A stretch of DNA of 7,260 bases from Planctomycetota bacterium (GTDB taxonomy: Bacteria; Planctomycetota; Planctomycetia; Isosphaerales; Isosphaeraceae). Below are positions 4,974 through 7,260 of this stretch, piece after piece (position 1 is the first letter of the stretch; each line of letters opens with the position of its first letter). A program made the translations under genes and the position numbers. The notes below the pieces were generated by a model. It saw nothing but the letters and a program-made list of their open reading frames with translations, was not told where the DNA came from and did not search any database. Location of the stretch: positions 1-7,260 of the forward strand of contig JAKBCQ010000118.1 in assembly GCA_021807585.1 (NCBI GenBank), written 5' to 3'.

Positions 4974-6340
4974 CCGTTTTCCCGCTCCTCGAAAACGCCG
5001 AAACGTTCCAGGATTCGTCGCTCAATCGCGCCAAAATCGGCGTCGCTCGCCAAACTGTCGGCGATATCTTCCAAACCGTCGAAATGGGAGAATTTAGGCT
5101 TGTAGTAAAGTGGAATCGAAACATGCGGAGCGTCGGAACCTTCCAGATCGCTCACGTCCCAAATGCCGAGCTCTTCTGTTTCCTCCGACGTGTACGCGTA
5201 ATAATGCGACGCGAATTCGTCTCGAGCGCGCTCGGAGAATTGCTCGATCGCCGCCCGCGCCGCTTTCGTGTCCTCCGGAACCATCGCGTGGGCGAGTATG
5301 CATTCCAGTTGAGGTAGCGATTGACGGACGCGATCGGCGCCGAGTCGCTCCAGTACCAATCTCAATCCCCGCCAACTCTGTTCGCTCGAGTTACCGATGA
5401 GGAGATGCAGATGTGCTATCCCACCGAGAAGCAAACCCGCCGGCTCGGAGATCCCCGTCCGTGAATCAATCAGGATCCAATTCGGCTCAAGCTTATTTCG
5501 AACCTCTTCCAATAATGTTCGTAAGGGGTGGTCGTTCAAGCCGTCGCCGGTGGGTTCGAAATCGATACGAGCTAACTTTCCCAGATAATCATTATTCAAT
5601 GTTCCCGCGGGAAAGACCAGGATCTCGCCCGAACCCGTGACAGTCTCGCTGCGGCAGGCGTGGTAGTAATCTGCAAGGTCCAACTGAACGAACGGTCGCT
5701 CGATGAAATAATCGACGATACCCCACTGAGCGATCGTGCCCTTGTCATCCGAGGCGAGCAACGTCGCGATGCCAGGCGCGTCCAGGTCCATGTCGACGAC
5801 AACCACACGTTCGCCCCGTCGAGCCCGACGCACCGCGAACGACGCCAAAACCGTGCTTCGACCCATTCCGCCTTTGAATGAGTGGAACACGACGATCGGC
5901 GGGCCTTTATGCTCGACTGGAGTTGCGGAAGTCTGGTCACGAGGATCCGCATTCTCGTCCTCAATATGCGCCGTCCAAGCCGGCGATTGCAAGTCGGCCA
6001 ACCACGCGCCGAGACGACGATGTCGATCCGCCACCTTGAATCGATCGGAAATCTGCCGGCCGGTCTTCCAAGCCAACTCGGCGAGTCGATATTCTCCAGT
6101 TGAAGTGTCCGAAGCGAGCCAAATCTCATTCGTCCAATACGGATCGGCGACCGATTTCAATCGCTCATCAATCATGACGCGCATCGCGTCGGGTTTATCC
6201 CGAATCCAGGCGGCGACGCGAAGGCGGCCAAACAGATCGTCAATCAACACGACCCTTTCGATGCTCGATTCTTGATTAATTAAATCTTCAATCGCTTCGA
6301 TAGAGTCCGTTTTCGCTTCGTCGCAATGCTTGCGCAACAT
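4970..6340 (-). CDS. KGGVGR-variant ParA/MinD-like ATPase
   Basis: This 456-residue protein is two-part. Residues 1 to about 120 form an N-terminal domain I cannot name (RVVLIDDLFGRLRVAAWIRD at 29-48; ADPYWTNEIWLASD at 65-78), followed by a polar linker (about 121-146). From residue 147 there is a SIMIBI-class ParA/MinD-like ATPase: VFHSFK156-G-G-M-G-R161-S-T163 as deviant Walker A, VVVVDMDLDAPG (179-190, D183) as the Walker A' strand, and WILIDSRTGISEP (288-300, D292) as the Walker B/switch region. The standard P-loop lysine is R161, while the ParA-type signature lysine K156 is kept. This matches the family NCBI calls 'KGGVGR-motif variant AAA ATPase', recalled from memory. IGNSSEQSWRGLRLVLERL (315-333) is also characteristic. 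It starts at the ATG of a TGATG overlap with the HEPN stop, with GGGGTGA upstream. A partitioning role is unlikely: there is no ParB gene or centromere-like array. Confidence 0.88.
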   Translation of the reverse strand: MLRKHCDEAKTDSIEAIEDLINQESSIERVVLIDDLFGRLRVAAWIRDKPDAMRVMIDERLKSVADPYWTNEIWLASDTSTGEYRLAELAWKTGRQISDRFKVADRHRRLGAWLADLQSPAWTAHIEDENADPRDQTSATPVEHKGPPIVVFHSFKGGMGRSTVLASFAVRRARRGERVVVVDMDLDAPGIATLLASDDKGTIAQWGIVDYFIERPFVQLDLADYYHACRSETVTGSGEILVFPAGTLNNDYLGKLARIDFEPTGDGLNDHPLRTLLEEVRNKLEPNWILIDSRTGISEPAGLLLGGIAHLHLLIGNSSEQSWRGLRLVLERLGADRVRQSLPQLECILAHAMVPEDTKAARAAIEQFSERARDEFASHYYAYTSEETEELGIWDVSDLEGSDAPHVSIPLYYKPKFSHFDGLEDIADSLASDADFGAIERRILERFGVFEERENG

Positions 6341-6768
6341 CAGATCACCCCGTCGAGTTTCATGCCGGCGATCGTGTCTTCATACACGCATATGGCCTCG
6401 ATGAGCCAATCCGCGGCTCGATTCGGGTCGATGGACCCCGCCGCGCTATACCTCATATTGAAATCCCAAGCCGAAATACCCATCGACGGGATGGATAAGA
6501 CAAGCGCGGTGGTGTATTTCGCTGATCGCGCACCCGTCATCGCCCCGACGTTCGAAACCAAACTTTTCAGCCTGTGATGAGTCCAGTTTTGGGGTAGCGG
6601 AGGACCGTTCTCGAGAAGGTAAAGCGATTTTAAACTGCACTCGACCACATATCCAGCAAGATACGCCGCGCCGTCGGGACGATTCGATTTTTCAAGTACA
6701 TTCGCGTCGAATAAATGCTTCGTCGCTGCATCAGGATGATCTTCCATCTGGAATGAGAGCTTGGACAA
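6340..6768 (-). CDS. HEPN-domain protein, first gene of operon
   Basis: This 142-residue all-helical protein belongs to the HEPN superfamily, whose members act as RNases in many toxin-antitoxin, abortive-infection and CRISPR systems or as accessory domains. The diagnostic helix DGAAYLAGYVVECSLKSLYL lies at 32-51. It is followed by an H-R-L-K-S-L helix (65-70) and a W101-D-F-N-M-R106-Y107 motif typical of this 'AAYLAGYxVEC' subgroup. The catalytic RX4-6H motif found in RNase HEPN proteins is absent: the only histidines (11, 18, 64, 65) have no arginine at the right distance before them. The start is TTG at 6768, the first codon after an in-frame TAG, with GGGAG eight bases upstream; the alternative ATG (Met8) has no ribosome binding site. 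The stop overlaps the next start (TGATG). It may be an effector with a different active site, or an RNA- or partner-binding subunit. Confidence 0.85.
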   Translation of the reverse strand: MSKLSFQMEDHPDAATKHLFDANVLEKSNRPDGAAYLAGYVVECSLKSLYLLENGPPLPQNWTHHRLKSLVSNVGAMTGARSAKYTTALVLSIPSMGISAWDFNMRYSAAGSIDPNRAADWLIEAICVYEDTIAGMKLDGVI

Positions 6769-6775
6769 CTAATTA

Positions 6776-6785
6776 TCTCCCTTTT
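6776..6785 (-). promoter_or_regulatory. Shine-Dalgarno that selects a TTG start
   Basis: On the minus strand AAAAGGGAGA ends seven bases before the TTG at 6768 (GGGAG to TTG is eight bases). An in-frame TAG immediately precedes the TTG, which rules out a longer N terminus. The strong ribosome binding site with a weak start codon would keep expression of the operon's first gene moderate. Confidence 0.65.
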
Positions 6786-6792
6786 ATAAACC

Positions 6793-6804
6793 ACAATTAT
6801 TGTA
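6793..6804 (-). promoter_or_regulatory. Candidate -10 box overlapped by a palindrome
   Basis: TACAAT (complement of 6799-6804) lies 30 nt before the TTG start of the HEPN gene and could be a -10 box; no good -35 is visible. It overlaps the 11-nt inverted repeat ACAATTATTGT (6793-6803), which could serve as an operator. The region is AT-rich, so both matches may be accidental. Confidence 0.25.
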
Positions 6805-6885
6805 GCCGAATAGTTGGTTTCACCTTGGATTACAACCGTCGCGTGAAAATGTAATGTTTCGATCCTAAACATATCACTGAATAAG

Positions 6886-6907
6886 CAGTAATAAAAATTT
6901 TATACTG
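6886..6907. repeat. Near-perfect 22-nt inverted repeat upstream of the operon
   Basis: CAGTA (6886-6890) pairs with TACTG (6903-6907), and TAAAA (6892-6896) with TTTTA (6898-6902), around A6897. One extra A (6891) interrupts the symmetry. It lies about 120 nt upstream of the HEPN start. Symmetry and position suit a repressor or regulator site; an AT-rich hairpin with no function is the alternative. Confidence 0.4.
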
Positions 6908-7062
6908 TGACGAAATGATCGATCGTCGGTCGCATCTGAATGCGAATCGAGCCCGAGAATCATGCCGCACCTCTCTGATATCACGTTTCCGATCTCGATA
7001 GAGGATCACAACGAAGTTACACGATAGTTAACATTGTCGAGGATCAATCGAGGTGTCAATAG
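6908..7062. other. Intergenic, no gene recognised
   Basis: I see no convincing coding frame on either strand between the inverted repeat at 6886-6907 and the short tail frame at 7063-7176. On the minus strand a perfect TTGACA (complement of 7054-7059) is followed by CCTCGATTGATCCTCGA, which repeats CCTCGA with 11-nt spacing, but no good -10 box lies at the expected distance. It could be part of an upstream control region for the leftward operon. Confidence 0.4.
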
Positions 7063-7176
7063 TTAGGTGATCTGCGCAGTGTACTGGTTCAACGGCAAAC
7101 GAAGTTTCAAGGCCTTTGATTTTACGTACCGATTTGGCGCTTTCTCGCCAATCCCGATGAGGAAAAATGGCGGTCT
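7063..7176 (-). pseudogene. Possible decayed 3' end of a coding sequence
   Basis: On the minus strand a 37-codon frame runs from just after a TGA (7179-7177) to a TAA (7065-7063). It translates to a protein-like tail with GIGEKAPNRYVKSK and LKLRLPLNQYTAQIT. It has no start codon of its own and is cut off upstream by the TGA next to a G7 tract (complement of 7184-7190 region), where a frameshift would be easy. I suspect the remnant of a longer gene, perhaps of a mobile element, continuing beyond the window, but I cannot assign a family. The overlapping 68-codon frame at 7028-7234 looks less protein-like. Confidence 0.25.
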
Positions 7177-7260
7177 TCACGCCGCCCCCCCATCGGTCTT
7201 GGTCGCCGGATCGGCGCTCGGATCGTGTCGCCACGTCGCCCTATCCTCCGCCCGGTTCCA

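Noticed and set aside
5736..6275. Plus-strand open frame (179 codons) opposite the ParA-like ATPase
   Set aside because: It is antisense to the deviant Walker A region; low-complexity Ser/Arg-rich translation with no supporting ribosome site or homology.
4970..6340. Interpretation of the ParA-like gene as a plasmid or chromosome partition gene
   Set aside because: The P-loop lysine is Arg, there is no ParB-like partner or iterated centromere sites, and the operon partners are HEPN and a P-loop ATPase.
7028..7234. 68-codon minus-strand frame at the right edge
   Set aside because: It has no ribosome binding site and a Trp/Gly/Arg-rich translation; another frame over the same DNA reads more like protein.

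Overview
The window looks like chromosomal DNA of a planctomycete, or a relative with a similar gene repertoire. The reasons are a secreted Cys-type sulfatase, a small-protein/HNH pair of a kind I associate with planctomycetes and cyanobacteria, GC-rich hairpin repeats between genes, and moderately GC-rich genes separated by AT-rich gaps. This placement is inference; no marker gene is present.

Layout. 1-265 is intergenic and holds two copies of a 60-nt double-hairpin repeat, then a tandem 14-nt repeat rich in CGATCG. 266-941 (+) is a two-gene unit: a 92-residue helical protein overlapping by 20 nt an HNH-type endonuclease homologue. 942-1399 has no gene and is filled with hairpin repeats, one an inverted relative of the copy at 50-80. 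1400-2908 (-) is a secreted sulfatase with a complete Cys-type active-site signature and a perfect TATAAT upstream. About 2975-3497 is an AT-rich gap without a convincing gene. 3498-6768 (-) is a tight three-gene operon. 6769-7260 is intergenic, with an imperfect palindrome at 6886-6907 and, near the right edge, a short open frame that may be the tail of a decayed gene.

The most interesting object is the operon at 3498-6768. It is transcribed leftwards as a HEPN-fold protein (TTG start), a ParA/MinD-like ATPase whose P-loop lysine is replaced by arginine (KGGMGRST, the 'KGGVGR' variant), and a conventional Walker A/B P-loop ATPase. The genes are joined by TGATG and ATGA stop/start overlaps, so they are probably co-translated. 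HEPN proteins plus regulatory NTPases are typical of bacterial conflict or defence systems. I infer an NTP-controlled sensor/effector system in which the two ATPases gate the HEPN protein or an unseen partner. The HEPN protein has no RX4-6H ribonuclease motif anywhere, so a simple RNase-toxin model does not fit. I cannot name an experimentally characterised system with this composition.

The HNH unit and the operon flank the sulfatase, so the window reads as a metabolic gene between two accessory modules separated by repeat-rich or AT-rich DNA.
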